Part shown: one piece after another, positions 23,401 to 34,957 of the stretch | Layout: each line of letters opens with the position of its first letter | Numbering within the stretch: position 1 is the stretch's first letter | Origin: Trachythela sp. YZ-2020 | Taxonomy: Eukaryota; Cnidaria; Anthozoa; Malacalcyonacea; Clavulariidae | Direction: 5' to 3' | Assembly (NCBI GenBank): GCA_016169945.1 | Contig: JADLSH010000218.1 | Location: 868,001-932,000 of the forward strand | DNA: 64,000 nucleotides | Notes under the pieces: generated by a model | Told to the model about the DNA's origin: nothing | The model's input: only the letters and a program-made list of their open reading frames with translations | Database searches by the model: none | Position numbers and translations under genes: made by a program

Positions 23401-24500
23401 AAAATCGCGCCGCGGAAATGGCTGTTTCGCTACTCGCTATCTATCGACAATTAGTCTACGAATTAATTTCCATGGTTGTCTATAAAAATATGGCACTTCA
23501 CTATTTTCTATGTCAAACAAAAGTTCGTATGTTCAATTTCCGATTCCCTTTTCGACTGAGATTACTATATATACTTCGGGCAAGAATGCCTATATGCATA
23601 ATTTCCAGCGAGGGAGGACAGGAGGTGTTGCGATTCTTTAACAAGTAGCAGTTTCTAGCAAATAATTTTGACCGTTTGGCTCAGTTTGGTATGTTATGAC
23701 GTTTTGTTTGTCTGTGTTTGAACCAAATATTGATTACAAGTGCAAATTGCTTTACATTACTGACTTATTATCGTTCATAGGGATAGTAATGCAGCTATAG
23801 AATGGTGTCTATTTTGATCCAAAAGTCAAAATCTCAATAATTATTGCCTGCACATAAGTGTACATACATAATAATAATAATAATTTATTAATTTATACAA
23901 TAGCAACTTCAAGTGTAATATGTTAACAAATTGTGAATACGTACTGCACATGTTACCGCATGTTACTGCATGTTACTGTACATGTTACTGTACATGAACA
24001 GAAACATGTGTAGTAACATGTAGTAACTTGTCTTGAATTAGAAGAATTTTGAAATTCCCGCCAGCAGCCAATCACAATGAGCTGTTTTAATTATTAGCTT
24101 TCAATTATTAAGTTGTGAAGATTGTATAGCGCAGAACACGTTTTGTACACACAGGCTATGAGTAGTCGAACGTTCTGAAAATCCTATATTACAAGCTTAT
24201 AAACTCAAAAGTATACACGAAAGCGTCATCATTACCCAGGGGATTCCAAAAATATCTCATATTGAAGCATATGATGTAAGTTTTTGGATTACAGTATCTC
24301 TTTATACTATGAATTTATTAAGAGAATCTCATAAATATTTATATAACATGTTTAATATGTCATGCCTTAGATGCAAAGATCCTCGCTCAAATGTTGTCTT
24401 GAAATTTAGACAATCGTGGAAATAATATCCGTAGACTTTTTATGAAACGTATTGCTTCTCACTATTTTGTGAAACCATTTGATTATTATTTTACATACAT
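23401..24500. other. Unassigned sequence between E1 and E4
   Basis: No gene is recognised. There is a short (ATA)n tract near 23868-23885 and a palindromic run of TGTTAC/GTAACA motifs at about 23945-24030. The segment around 23450-23480 matches sequence near 29905-29935. Confidence 0.4.
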
Positions 24501-25799
24501 GTCCACAATAGCATAGAGTAAGGAATGGATAGAGAGACAGGTCCTTTGATCTTTTTGGGACCACCGACAGCGACTTGCGGTTGGCGGCGTCCATTAATCT
24601 GGCCAGAAGATTTGCAAATTCGTATTAGAAAATATATGGAGAATTTGCATTCTTTGCCTACTAAATCGCGTTTTTTTAGCGAATTTTTTTCATAATCCAT
24701 TTTTTGAACTCGGACATACAAATGAGAAAGATAAGAAAGTATTTTTAACGTTTAAATTGCTAAGGAAAACATATCTATCGGCTGATATTCGCTACTTGAA
24801 GGAGTGACAGGTGCGAGACTACGAGGGCAAACGTTTATTTATTTATGAATAACGTTCAATAAACTTCAAGAACGACTTTTAATGTAATGATACCTCTTTG
24901 GTATGACAGTACCAAGAGTATTAAATTATATGATATATAGTTTGCAAAATATATGGACGGTATAGACGGGAGCATACATACAGTATATACAGTACTCAGC
25001 ATAGTGAAGTTTTATACATACTTATACAATATTTACATGGGGTTTGTTTTACTGTATTTGTAGGCGACTTACTGGAATACCACAGACATTGCATTCTATG
25101 TCTTCCAAACTTGAATGACTATGACTATATCAATTATAAATTGTTCCGTTCAATTGGTGGAATTCCACATCAATGATGAATTGGTTTTGTGAAGTTCTTT
25201 GGTTTTATGCAACATTTATTATTCAACACACTCCACCTTTGAAAAAATTTCTGTTGATATGACTAATACTATTTCTTTTAACCCATTGAGTAGCAATGCA
25301 CTTCATTGCATGCTACTTTATGTGCTCTGTCTAACATGGCAGACAATTTTAAAAAGGGAGACCTTAGCACCTTAATTACAAAAATTATCAGTTATCAGGA
25401 GTGGCATATCTCTTTGAAAAGACCTGGGAAATAATGCATGAGTCAATTCCATGAGTATTCCCCCCTGGGAATATGCCGGGAATTTGCTTGGCACGCCATC
25501 CCCGGGGGTTGGGAATTTGATCGCAGATTGGTGCACCGGGGCCGGACATTGTATGACGGTTAAAAGACCCCCGGGCATTTGACACTATCTAAATCCGCAA
25601 AGGACTTAAAGCTTCCTCTACAGTTTCTCGTGTTCTAGCGTGGTTCTAGCTGCAGTTTACTCAGTTTTTATATGAATATGGATGAGTTCAAACGAAAAGG
25701 ACAATGTTTTGTTAGCGATTGGCTACGGAAAAACAATCTTGACAAGTTGGTGGATTAGAATTTCAGAACTGTTTTAACAGAACTGTTATATTCATATAT

Positions 25800-26125
25800 T
25801 GGTCCTTTGAGTGCATTGGTGAAGACGCGGTTAGCGCGCTGCCTGTTACGTCTGAGTTAGGCCTGTAGCAACAGGTCGAGGACATGGTGGTACTCAGTTG
25901 AGTAACCTTAGTGTGCTTGACTAACTCATGTAAGTTGAGATTGGTTGGTTCTCTCCTGTGCTTCGAGGGTTTTCTCCGGGTACTCCGGTTTTCCTCCCTC
26001 ACTAAAACTAACCCTTAGGCACTAATCAGTACTAACCATGGTGTTATTACCAAGTAGGGGACTTTGAGTCCTATTGTAATATCACCAGCCTTTGGGCGAA
26101 TAATATATAAATAAATAAATAAAAA
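25800..26125 (+). repeat. SINE with conserved central domain in the E4 loop
   Basis: GGGTTTTCTCCGGGTACTCC at about 25968 is nearly the same central motif as in the SINE at 17553. Here the sequence ends in an (AAAT)n tail near 26105-26125. A tRNA-like head is not clear, though a GGTTAGCGCGCTGCC stretch lies upstream at about 25830. It is a different SINE subfamily sharing the same central domain. Confidence 0.55.
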
Positions 26126-27057
26126 ATATCTAAGGAATCATAATTTTAATTTTGTATGTAAAATAATTTGGAATTTGTTAGTGGAAGTGTTTTTAGACTT
26201 AATATAGAGTTCAAGACTTTAATACAGTGATACAAAATGATATTGTACTGTCAATATAGTATAAATAGAGCAACTTTTTATTGAAACTTCTTAATTGATG
26301 TTAAAATTAGAAAGACAATTACTAAATTTCAAAATCTTTATTGTAATGTAGAAGGAATTAAAGAGAAGAGCCCCAGTTAACATGCAAATAATGTGCAAAT
26401 CTGTTGATAATTGACCATATGAAGACATTTTTACTTGATGCGTTAAACTATAAAATTCAATTTAATTTTTTTGCTCCCCGGGGTGGGACATTTTCCACTT
26501 AATCGTTGCCCCGTGGGCAGGACATTTGCCCTCAACCTGTTGTCCTGCAGCAGGGAATTTTCCCTTTCTTTATAAAAAATAGCAAATGTCCGGGTGTATT
26601 CCCGGGGGGGATGGTTACTCATGGATTTGACTCGTGCATAATAAAGAACTACTTTTTAAAATTGTCTGCCATGTTAGACAGAGCAGATAAAGTAGCGTGC
26701 ACTGAAGTGCATTGCTGCTCAATGGCTTAAAACAAATAGTATTAGTCATATCAACAGAAAATTTTTCAAAGGTGGAGCGTGTTGAATAATAAATGTTGCA
26801 TAAAACCAAAGAACTTCACAAAACCAATTCATCATTGATGTGGAATCCCACCACTTGAAGGGAACAATTTATAATTGATATAGTCATAGTCATTCAAGTT
26901 CGGAAGACATAGACTGCAATGTCTGTGGTATTCCAGGAAGTCGCCCACAAATACAGTAAAACAAACCCCATGTAAATATTGTATAAGTATGTATAAACTT
27001 CACTATGCTGAGTACTGTATATACTGTATGTATGCTCCCATCTATACCGTCCATATA

Positions 27058-29333
27058 CCGTTTGAGCTATCTGACCATAACACAGTTTTGACGAAATCTA
27101 AGAGAAGGGTAGCAGGTCAATCCACTAGGAAGTGCATTTCAGTTCGAGATACGAGAGAGAGTACAAAAAAGTACCTTGGTCGTTATCTTAGTAACATCAA
27201 TTGGTCTTCTGTCAGTGCCCATCATGACTGTAAAAGCATGCTTTCCAGTTTCGAGGAGATCGTAAAAGTTGGTATGAATATCATCATGCCTAAAAAATCG
27301 ATACGTATATATCCTAAAAATCCCCCCTGGATGTCTACTAAGCTTAAGAATTGATCCTATCCCGCCAGGCTGCCTTTTACGTGGATAAAAAAGGTCAGCA
27401 GTTTAAGGCCTTAAGGAATGCAGTAAATGGAGAAAGAAAAATTTGTAAAGCAAAATTTTACCGGTCTAAGGTACATGATTTGAAAGGTGAAATTCCAGGA
27501 AATGGTGGAAAGAGGTCAAGAGGTTGAGTGGTTCTGACAGGAACAGCTCTTCTAACTTGATTGATCAACTGGCTGTCCCTGATTTTCGTGATTTGCCACA
27601 CCAAGAAATTGCCAACGCAATTAACTTAGGCTTCTTGGAACCGCTTGAATAATTTCAGCCCCTTGATCCTTCCATAGCACGAGTACGTGTGGAAGAGGAC
27701 GGTGAATTCCTATAGTTACTCCAATTCGAGTCCGCAGCGCTTTGCTAAAGTTGAACAAACACAAAGCATCTGGCTCAGATGGTCTTCCGAACTGGCTTCT
27801 CAAAGAATTTGCTGATGTTCTGGTAGACCCAATCACTAATATAATGAATGCTTCATTTAGAGAACAAGAGTTACCTACTTCCTGGAAGCACGCTAATATA
27901 TCGCCAATTCCGAAGACTAAAAAAGTCGTCAATCCCAAAAAAGAACTTCGCCCGATCTCACTTACACCTACTAATTCCAAAATTGCCGAAGATTTTATAG
28001 TGTCGGATTACATCAAGCCTGCAGTTATGAAGATTATTGATTCCAATCAATTTGGCACCATTTCAAATTCCCCCGCTACAATGGCTATTATAAGCATGCT
28101 TCATAAATGGTACGGTGAAACAGATGGCACTGGTTCAACTATCCGAGTCTTGCTTTGTGATTATCGAAAAGCATTCGACCTTATAGATCACTCTTTACTC
28201 GTCGCTAAGCTGAAACAGTTGGATATTCCGGGTTGTGTCACTAACTGGATTATTAGTTTTTTAACTGGCAGATCACAAAGGGTTGTACTTGGTAATGACT
28301 GCTTCTCGGAATGGGGAAGGGTACCAGCTGGTGTACCTCAAGGGACTAAGCTAGGTCCATGGTTGTTTCTGATCATTATCAATGATCTGATTGTGTCCGA
28401 GCCTTTCTGCACCTGGAAATACGTTGATGACTCTACATTGTCCGAAACTGTCCTTAAGGGTGATCAGAGCAAAATACAACTTGCAGCTGACGAAGTAAAT
28501 CTATGGTCAAAGTCTAATCTGTTTCAATTAAATTGCGAAAAAACAAAAGAGCTGGTGATCACTTATGGACGCTCGAAGACAGAAGAACTATTTCCTCCAA
28601 TTTATACAGACGATAAACCAATCGGCGTTGTTACTAAGGTTGAACTTCTTGGTGTAACGATAAATTCAAAACTTTTATGGGATGACCATGTTACTAAACT
28701 TGTGAAAAGGGCGTCGCGGAAAATTTACTTCTTGGTGCAATTAAAGCGAGCCAGAGTACCACCAACTGAACTAGTGCTTTACCATTGTGCATGCATCAGG
28801 TCAACTTTGGACTATGCTTGTTCGGCTTTCCATCATGCCTTACCGAAATATCTCCGTGATGAATTGGAGCGAGTGCAGAAGAGAGCCTTGGGTTGTATTT
28901 TCCCAGGCATCCCGTATCATGATGCCTTATCTCGGGCCAAAATTAAGTCAGTTGACGAACATCAAAAAGAGCTTACTGAACGTTTGTTCAAGAAAATTTT
29001 ATGCAATCCCACCTGTAGGCTCAATTATTTAATTCCTGACACTATTGATTACATTGATTATAACTTGCCGCACCAAAGAAAGCTTGATGTTCCGCTTACA
29101 AAAACACAACGTTTCTTAAATTCCTTTATTATCTCTAGTAGTAATATATATAATGCATTAGAATAAAACTTTAGCTTTGTGTATTTTAATATCTCTTTTA
29201 ACTTTTTAATCTCACTTGTACATGCTTAATTTGAATACTTGTAATTTCTCATTGGTTGTAATAACTCACGCAATTCAGCTTATAGCTACAATGTGATTTG
29301 ATTAAAATAATCTATCTATCTATCCATCTATCT
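27058..29333 (+). mobile_element. 5'-truncated LINE (CR1/L2-like) in the E4 right arm
   Basis: The insertion is bounded by a 6-bp duplication CATATA (27052-27057 and 29334-29339). The uninterrupted complement is in the E4 left arm near 24950. It has the end of an endonuclease domain, a nearly complete reverse transcriptase, a short 3' UTR and an (ATCT)n tail near 29310-29333. Simple-repeat tails and 5' truncation are typical of CR1/L2-group LINEs. Confidence 0.8.
27061..29166 (+). pseudogene. LINE ORF2 remnant: endonuclease C-terminus, linker and reverse transcriptase
   Basis: The first segment (27061-27354) contains the end of the AP-like endonuclease (FELSDHNTVL) and runs into an in-frame stop after WMSTKLKN. 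The linker continues in other frames with at least two more breaks. From 27742 to 29166 a single frame of about 474 codons encodes the reverse transcriptase: KHKASGSDGLPNWLLK (RT0/1), LRPISLTPTNSKIAE, motif A LLCDYRKAFDLIDH, motif B GVPQGTKLGPWLF and motif C KYVDDSTL with both aspartates, then the thumb region (ELLGVTINSKLLWDDHV). The catalytic residues are intact, but the ORF has lost its N-terminus and is broken upstream, so autonomous retrotransposition is unlikely. Confidence 0.85.
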
Positions 29334-29794
29334 CATATATTTTGCAAACTATATATTATATATTATCAAATAATTTTAATACTCTTGGTACTGTCATATC
29401 AAAGAGGTATGTTTACATTAAAAGTCTTTCTTGAAGTTTATTGAACGTTATTCATAAGTAAATAACCGTGTGCCCTCGTAGTCTCGCTCCTGTCACTCCT
29501 TCGAGTAGCGAATATCGGCCGATAAATATGTTTTCCTTAGCAACTTAAACGTTAAAAATACTTTCTTACCTTTCTCATTTGTATTTCCGAGTTCAAAAGA
29601 TGGAATTATGAAAAAAATTCGCTAAAAAACGCGATTTAGTAGGCAAAGAATGCAAATTCCCCATATATTTTTGCAAATCTTCTGGCCATATTAATGGACG
29701 CCGCCAACCGCAAGTCGCTGTCGGTGGTCCCAAAAAGATAAAAGGACCTGTCTCTCTATTCATTCCTTACTCTATGACAATAGCTACAAGTACT

Positions 29795-29890
29795 GCCCCT
29801 CCCCACCCCCCAAGTACAATGTTGCATAAACCGTTGACTTATGTTTACTTTTGTCGTGCAAATCAACATTGTAAGGGGGAGGGGGGCAAT
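29795..29890. repeat. Small G/C-rich hairpin element
   Basis: Inverted arms GCCCCTCCCCACCCCCC...AATGTTG and CAACATTG...GGGGGAGGGGGGC surround an AT-rich loop of about 40 nt. It is probably a miniature palindromic insertion next to the E4 right end. Confidence 0.5.
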
Positions 29891-30621
29891 TTGGAATATA
29901 TTAAAAAAGTCTACGAATTAATATCCATGATTGTAGTATGGTTCTACTAAAAACTTATATTGGGAAAACGTAAACTGAGTCCGATTTCCGATATTTCATC
30001 TATATATTTTTTTATGCAAACACGTTTCGCATTGTCAAACAACGAAGCGAACTAAAATTCCCGCTCGTATATGCAGGTATGCTTGACCACGAAGATCCGA
30101 CAACATAACAAATTTACAATTTTCCGACGGGTCTCAGCGATAGGGGGGTGCCATGGCCCCCTGCCCCCTCCCCCCTCCCCGGCAACGGCGCCACTGCAAA
30201 GACCTCAAAATAGCACGAGTCCGAAGGAAGAGTGCTATTTGAGGTCTTTGAAAAACTCACGACAGCATGTTATATCCAAATTTCAGGAGAAATCATGCTA
30301 TTACTTATTAATAATGTGCATAAAAATGTTCGAGACAATTATACTTTCAACTTACTAACTTCGGCCGGTCCGTCGGCGAACCGTCCACTGATAAAGTTTT
30401 CGCTCCATTTATTATCTGTATGAATTGCCAAGCATTTGAAAGTGAACTGAACCATGTGGATTTCTTATAAATTCCATGTAAACTAAATTTTTCACCTTTT
30501 AAATAACTTTTAAGTCGTCATTTTCGTCCCGAAAATCCAAATTAAGTTTAGGCGAGCGGGCGCCATGTTGTTTTGTTTTGAGCAATTTGCACAGAACATA
30601 GGTCAAATTTGATTGGTTCTT

Positions 30622-30792
30622 AGTGATTACAGATTTTTGCACTGTGATTACAGAAAATTGCACTGTGTTACAGAAAATTGCACTGTGTTACAAAAAATTG
30701 CACTGTGATTACAGAAAATTGCACTCTGATTGCAGAAAATTGCACTGTGATTACAAAACATCGCACTGTGATTACAGATTTTTACACTGCTG
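30622..30792. repeat. Minisatellite of about 20 bp (GATTACAGAAAATTGCACTGT)-like units
   Basis: Eight or nine imperfect units of the type TTACAGAAAATTGCACTG, 18-21 bp each. The counterpart in copy B is at about 37856-37975 with five or six units. Confidence 0.8.
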
Positions 30793-30904
30793 TTTGGGAT
30801 TAACTGCACTGAATTCAACCAATCACAGTCGAGTAATATTTTTACGTATATGGTTATAGCCAAAACACAGTAAGTTACATACTATCAAGCACATGTACAT
30901 AATA

Positions 30905-31595
30905 TATTATAATATAGTCATCCACCGTATATGAGCTATTCTGCAATCTGATTGGTTGAGCTACTCGCCGTATATCAGCTCATATACAGTGAGTGGCAAA
31001 AACAAAATGGCGGCACAAAAACTATGAGAGTTTGTCAACCCGAAAACAACTTTTTGGAGCATTAATAGAGAAAAAACCAGCACAAAAAAACTTCCGGCAA
31101 TTGTTTACAGGTTAGAAAAAGGATTTATAATTTAGAAACTAGTTTTAATAAAGTTTTTTTCAGGAATTAGTACCGAAAGAGCAGCGAAAAAACATGATCA
31201 GAACAGAAATTCTTCGAAACACTGAATAGCAAGCAAAAACAAATAATTTTGCATTCAACAAGCACTTATTTTACATGAAAACCTATATACAAATATCTCA
31301 AGTCTGCAGGAATGTTATTCTAAAACCGTTTCACTTTAAATGATAAAGCAAAAGCATATTATTAAGAAAAACGTTTGAATATTTTAAACCAAGTTGCGAC
31401 ACGGATTGTGGCTAAACAAACTGTCAAAACATTACCATACAAAATGGTCTATTAATGCAATTAATATATATATTATAAAACAATTATACCATTCGCACTC
31501 GTCGTATATGGCTGATAGCCGACTCGGTGCTTCGCACCTCATCGGCTATCAGCTCATATACGACTCGAGCTCATGGTATAGTATAATTGTTAAAT
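30905..31595. mobile_element. Palindrome-rich insertion unique to copy A
   Basis: It is absent at the matching place in copy B (near 38070). The left end has CCGTATATGAGCT/AGCTCATATAC inverted motifs (30935-31000). The right end is a hairpin of about 110 nt (31479-31591) with a GCTTCGC apex. No transposase. It is probably a miniature inverted-repeat element. The apex matches the E1 hairpins at 6138 and 23255. Confidence 0.55.
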
Positions 31596-32355
31596 ATAGG
31601 AACCCTTCTATTCAAAGAGAAAAAAGTCAGGATGGCAACAATCAGTCTGTTTTTAACCTTTGATCTATTTCAATACTAAGTATAATTAATATACCAATAT
31701 TGTTAATGACATGAATTTTCAGAACAATTCATAACATCTTTTTATTGAAAATGGCGAGGGGCCTATAAATTACAGGGTAGAGGGCTTAATAGAGTATTTA
31801 TGATACTTTAGCTTTTGCACAGTTCCTTTCTTACATTTTATAAAAGTGCTGAATTGCAGTTGTTCACAATTTAATATTTTAACAGTGTTGAAGCTTACAT
31901 AAATTGATAAACCACAGCATGATCCTAGTCAACTTTTATACTCAGCCTTGTCCGATTCACATTTTTATGGCAAGGAAATTATAAATTATTTTCCCCATTG
32001 AACATTTTGGAAATATTTATCCCATAAATGTCATACCTGCATATCTATCATATCGTCTTATGTGACACCAAAACCTGGCATTTTCATGGATTCATTTAAA
32101 TATATACTTCATGTTAGCCACCGCGGAAGAGGGAGTCTTCTGTTAGACTATCCAACGGAAATTTATTGTTCAACTCTGAGAAACTTTGTCTGAATTCATT
32201 TTAATATTAGTGAATTTTTATAAATACTGTAATTTATATATTATCAAGTTCTAGTTATTAAATAAACACAGTGAAATGAAATACTATATTTGCAACATAA
32301 ATTCAAGCTTATTTTGTAAGTTTAACACGAATGTAAATTCGTTTGAATAACTATA
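31596..32355. other. Unassigned AT-rich part of copy A
   Basis: No gene is visible. This is non-coding sequence shared with 38090-38726 in copy B, with small indels. In copy B it is followed by the LINE fragment at 38727. Confidence 0.45.
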
Positions 32356-33530
32356 ATGTATTGCAAAATTAACCACATCGGTGCGGTCTCCGTTTTCCAT
32401 CCTGAGACTTGTGGCTACCCAACAGATCACTACATCGTGGAGTTTGAAGTGAAGCTGAAGTCTAACTTTCTGACACGATTTCCCATCAATGTTACTCCAA
32501 CTGACAGTATTGATGATGACTGGGAACAATGGAAGGATACTTTCTTAACTGCTGTGAAAAGCTACATCTCAATGAGAACTGTCAAAGACACAAATAGTCC
32601 ACCATGGATCGATAAAGAAGTGCGTCGTCTAATCCGTAAGAAGTACAAAGCTATAAAGCAATACCGCAAGAACAAATCTGCTGATCGAAAGCGTAAATTA
32701 CGAAGCGTTACTCAACAAATCAAATACCTGATTCGAAGTAAACACCGAGGCTATCTGCCTAAAATAGAAAGCTCGTTCTATGACAACCCCAAACTATTCT
32801 GGAGTTACCATAAATCAATTCTTCACCAACGGACGGGTCAGAGCAATGAAATAACATAATTATAATGGTGTCACAGCCAAGACAGCGAAGGAAAAAGCAG
32901 ATATTTTTAACACTTACTTTTCTTCAGTATTTCGTCCACCTACTACCACGTGTAACTACACGACTCGAACGGAAAATGAAGGGAACATCTCGGAGATAAC
33001 ATTTGATGTAGACAAAGTTGTGCAATTTTTGCGTGCCCTTGATACCTCGAAAGGCCAAAGTCCCGACGGCATTCCACCTCGCCTCTTACAAGTATGAGCC
33101 CTTGAAATTGCACCAAACATATGTAAGTTGTCGAACCGTTCTTTGCATACTGGTCATGTTCCATCTGAGTCGAAATTTGCGAATGTCATACCCGTCCTTA
33201 AAAAATATCTCAAAGAACCGGCGCCACATTACAGAACAATATTTTTGCTGCCCATCGTTGGAAAAGTCCTAGAGCGTTGCCTGTGAATCAGACGACTACA
33301 TGATAATGTTAGGCACCTTATCACGAGAGCACAACACGGCTTTCTTAGACGGCGATCTTGTGTTACTCAACTATTATCAGTACTGCACGCCATCGGACAT
33401 TCCCTTGACAAAAACATTCAAACTGACGTTATCTCCCTCGATATTTCTAAAGCATTTGATTCTGTCGATCACCAAATTATTCTCCACAAGCTTGCCTGGC
33501 TCTGTGACGTCATTGCATGCATAATGAGTT
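32356..33530 (+). pseudogene. Non-LTR reverse transcriptase fragment, copy A
   Basis: An open segment (32356-32859) encodes the end of an endonuclease (PTDHYIVEFEV), then a linker rich in Lys/Arg (KDTNSPPWIDKEVRRLIRKK) typical of the endonuclease-RT junction in CR1-like LINEs. The frame breaks at 32859. RT segments then follow in several frames: a YFSSVFRPP and SPDGIPPRLL region near 32920-33095, a LLPIVGKVLERCL segment near 33245, and motif A (SLDISKAFDSVDHQII) near 33440-33480. Motifs B and C are absent. The remnant runs straight into the proline-rich minisatellite. Confidence 0.75.
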
Positions 33531-33539
33531 CCAGCACCA

Positions 33540-33775
33540 TCCACCATCACACACCACCACCAAACACCACCACCACCTGTCTCCAGCCCACCAAAACTTG
33601 CTCTACCCCATCTCATATGCTAATGATTATGTCCAACCTTGCATCACCCCTGCGCCACCCTGCGCCACCATGCGGTACCCCACGCCACCCTGCGCCAACC
33701 TGTACCACCCTCCGCCACCCTCCGCCACCCTCCGCCACCCTCCGCCACCCTCCGCCACCCTCCGCCAGCGTCATT
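33540..33775. repeat. 10-bp minisatellite (CCACCCTGCG / CCACCCTCCG)
   Basis: An ACCACC-rich lead-in (33540-33600) is followed by tandem 10-mers at about 33652-33772. The paralogous tract in copy B is 45541-45652. Proline/histidine-rich frames across it are artefacts of the repeat. Confidence 0.85.
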
Positions 33776-34096
33776 TAATTAGATCATCAATTACGGTGTT
33801 ATTGAAAGGAAACATGTGATTATGATGTTGTCCTGACACATCCTTAACTCAAACGATTTTAATGTGACATCTTACCTTCTGATTCATACCATGCAGGTTC
33901 TGTCATGCCAAGTTTTTCCAAATCTATATCTAGTATAAAGATATTAGAGTTCAGAAGTTAGAAGTTATAACGTGATAAAAAGAATAGGCTGTATTTTTAT
34001 CAAGAACTTATGAATGATCTTACAGCAAATGCTGATTAGTAAACTTTCATTGGATCCAGAATATAGTTCCAGCCAGACACGTATTATATATCTCAA
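33776..34096. other. Unassigned sequence
   Basis: No recognisable gene or repeat between the minisatellite and the next short element. Confidence 0.4.
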
Positions 34097-34597
34097 TATT
34101 TGCGGCCTCCCCTAAGCGGACACCTTCCATAAGCGGACGCGAACACCAAAACAAAATTCCCAATTTCATTTTAACATGATGTAAGCGTACAGTTTGTATT
34201 TTACTTCCGTTAAACTAGTTTTTATCAGATGCTGGGTTGAATTATATTGAATGAATTAATATTAAAGATATGTATGATTTGTATTACAAATACTTATATA
34301 AGATGTGCTTGCGGGCAGTTATGTTTAGTAGATCTGATATCAAATTTGACAATGACAATAAATATGATCTACGTTTAGCTGCATCTTGTGTTTACGGGTA
34401 TGCATGGCAAATAATCCTGAACTGAGGTTTAGAGTTAATCAGTTAGTAGATTGCTTCCTCAACCGAGATATACGACAATCAAATATTACAATCATCAATT
34501 ATTAATTAATGACCTCTCGCAAGCGGACATCTCTTGTAAGCGGACACCAGGATTCAGTCCCAAGGGTGTCCGCTTACAGGAGATTCTACCGTAGCTG
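34097..34597. mobile_element. MITE-like element with TAAGCGGACACC ends (pogo/mariner type?)
   Basis: The left end contains CTCCCCTAAGCGGACACC and the right end contains GGTGTCCGCTTACAGGAG, which are near inverted repeats. AAGCGGACA also recurs internally near 34511 and 34538. Such ends are common in Tc1/mariner- and pogo-derived MITEs. A TA duplication is not clearly resolvable. There is no transposase. Confidence 0.55.
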
Positions 34598-34957
34598 AGA
34601 AAGGAACTTTGTAATTGCGTTCCTTTGCAATACCCACTTCCCTTAGGCAAATTTTGTATTCAAGCTAAATTGCCCAGCATGCACGTTGACATTTTGGTGT
34701 GCGGATTTGCACATATTTAGCAAAAAACAAAGTTTGCAAAATCGATAGATGTAAAATGTTAAGTATTATCTATGTTTTTTTAGGTTTAAAACAGACCTAC
34801 CGTAACGTAAGTTAAAAATCTGTAAATTTACCGTAAACTTATAAATCCTAACATAAAATAATAGTTTCGTTTACTACAGATTTGCCGTGGATACTACAGC
34901 TTACCTCCTTAGTAAAAATTAGCAGTTTGGTTTAAAATGGTTAAACCAGGGATTGTT
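34598..34957. other. Unassigned sequence
   Basis: No gene or repeat recognised. Confidence 0.35.

Larger units (their letters stand above)
24510..29780. mobile_element. E4: inverted-repeat element split by a LINE
   Basis: The left arm, about 24510-25590, is the reverse complement of a right arm split into 26480-27057 and 29334-29780. Matching pairs include the TGTCTGCCATGTTAGACAG region (near 26665 versus 25330) and the CAAGTCGCTGTCGGTGGTCC region (near 29710 versus 24560). The central loop is about 25600-26470 and contains a SINE. No transposase is present. The structure parallels E1 and E3 but the sequence is unrelated. I did not find target duplications at the outer ends. Confidence 0.65.
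29945..33775 (+). repeat. Segmental copy A (repeated at 37175-45655)
   Basis: This segment is largely collinear with 37175-39847 plus 44724-45655. Copy A carries a palindromic insertion at 30905-31595 that copy B lacks. Copy B carries a LINE 3' fragment and an ISL2EU element that copy A lacks. Each copy therefore supplies empty sites for the other's insertions. Both contain a minisatellite of about 20 bp, a dead reverse transcriptase and a 10-bp minisatellite. This may be a duplicated genomic block or two copies of a composite repeat. Confidence 0.7.

Noticed and set aside
30648..30863. Two opposed frames of repetitive Cys/Asn/His composition (30623-30859 plus, 30648-30863 minus)
   Set aside because: Both are translations of the minisatellite of about 20 bp.
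33517..33819. Proline/histidine-rich proteins over the minisatellites at 33.5-33.8 and 45.4-45.8 kb
   Set aside because: These frames are produced by the CCACCCTGCG repeats and have no start or domain support.
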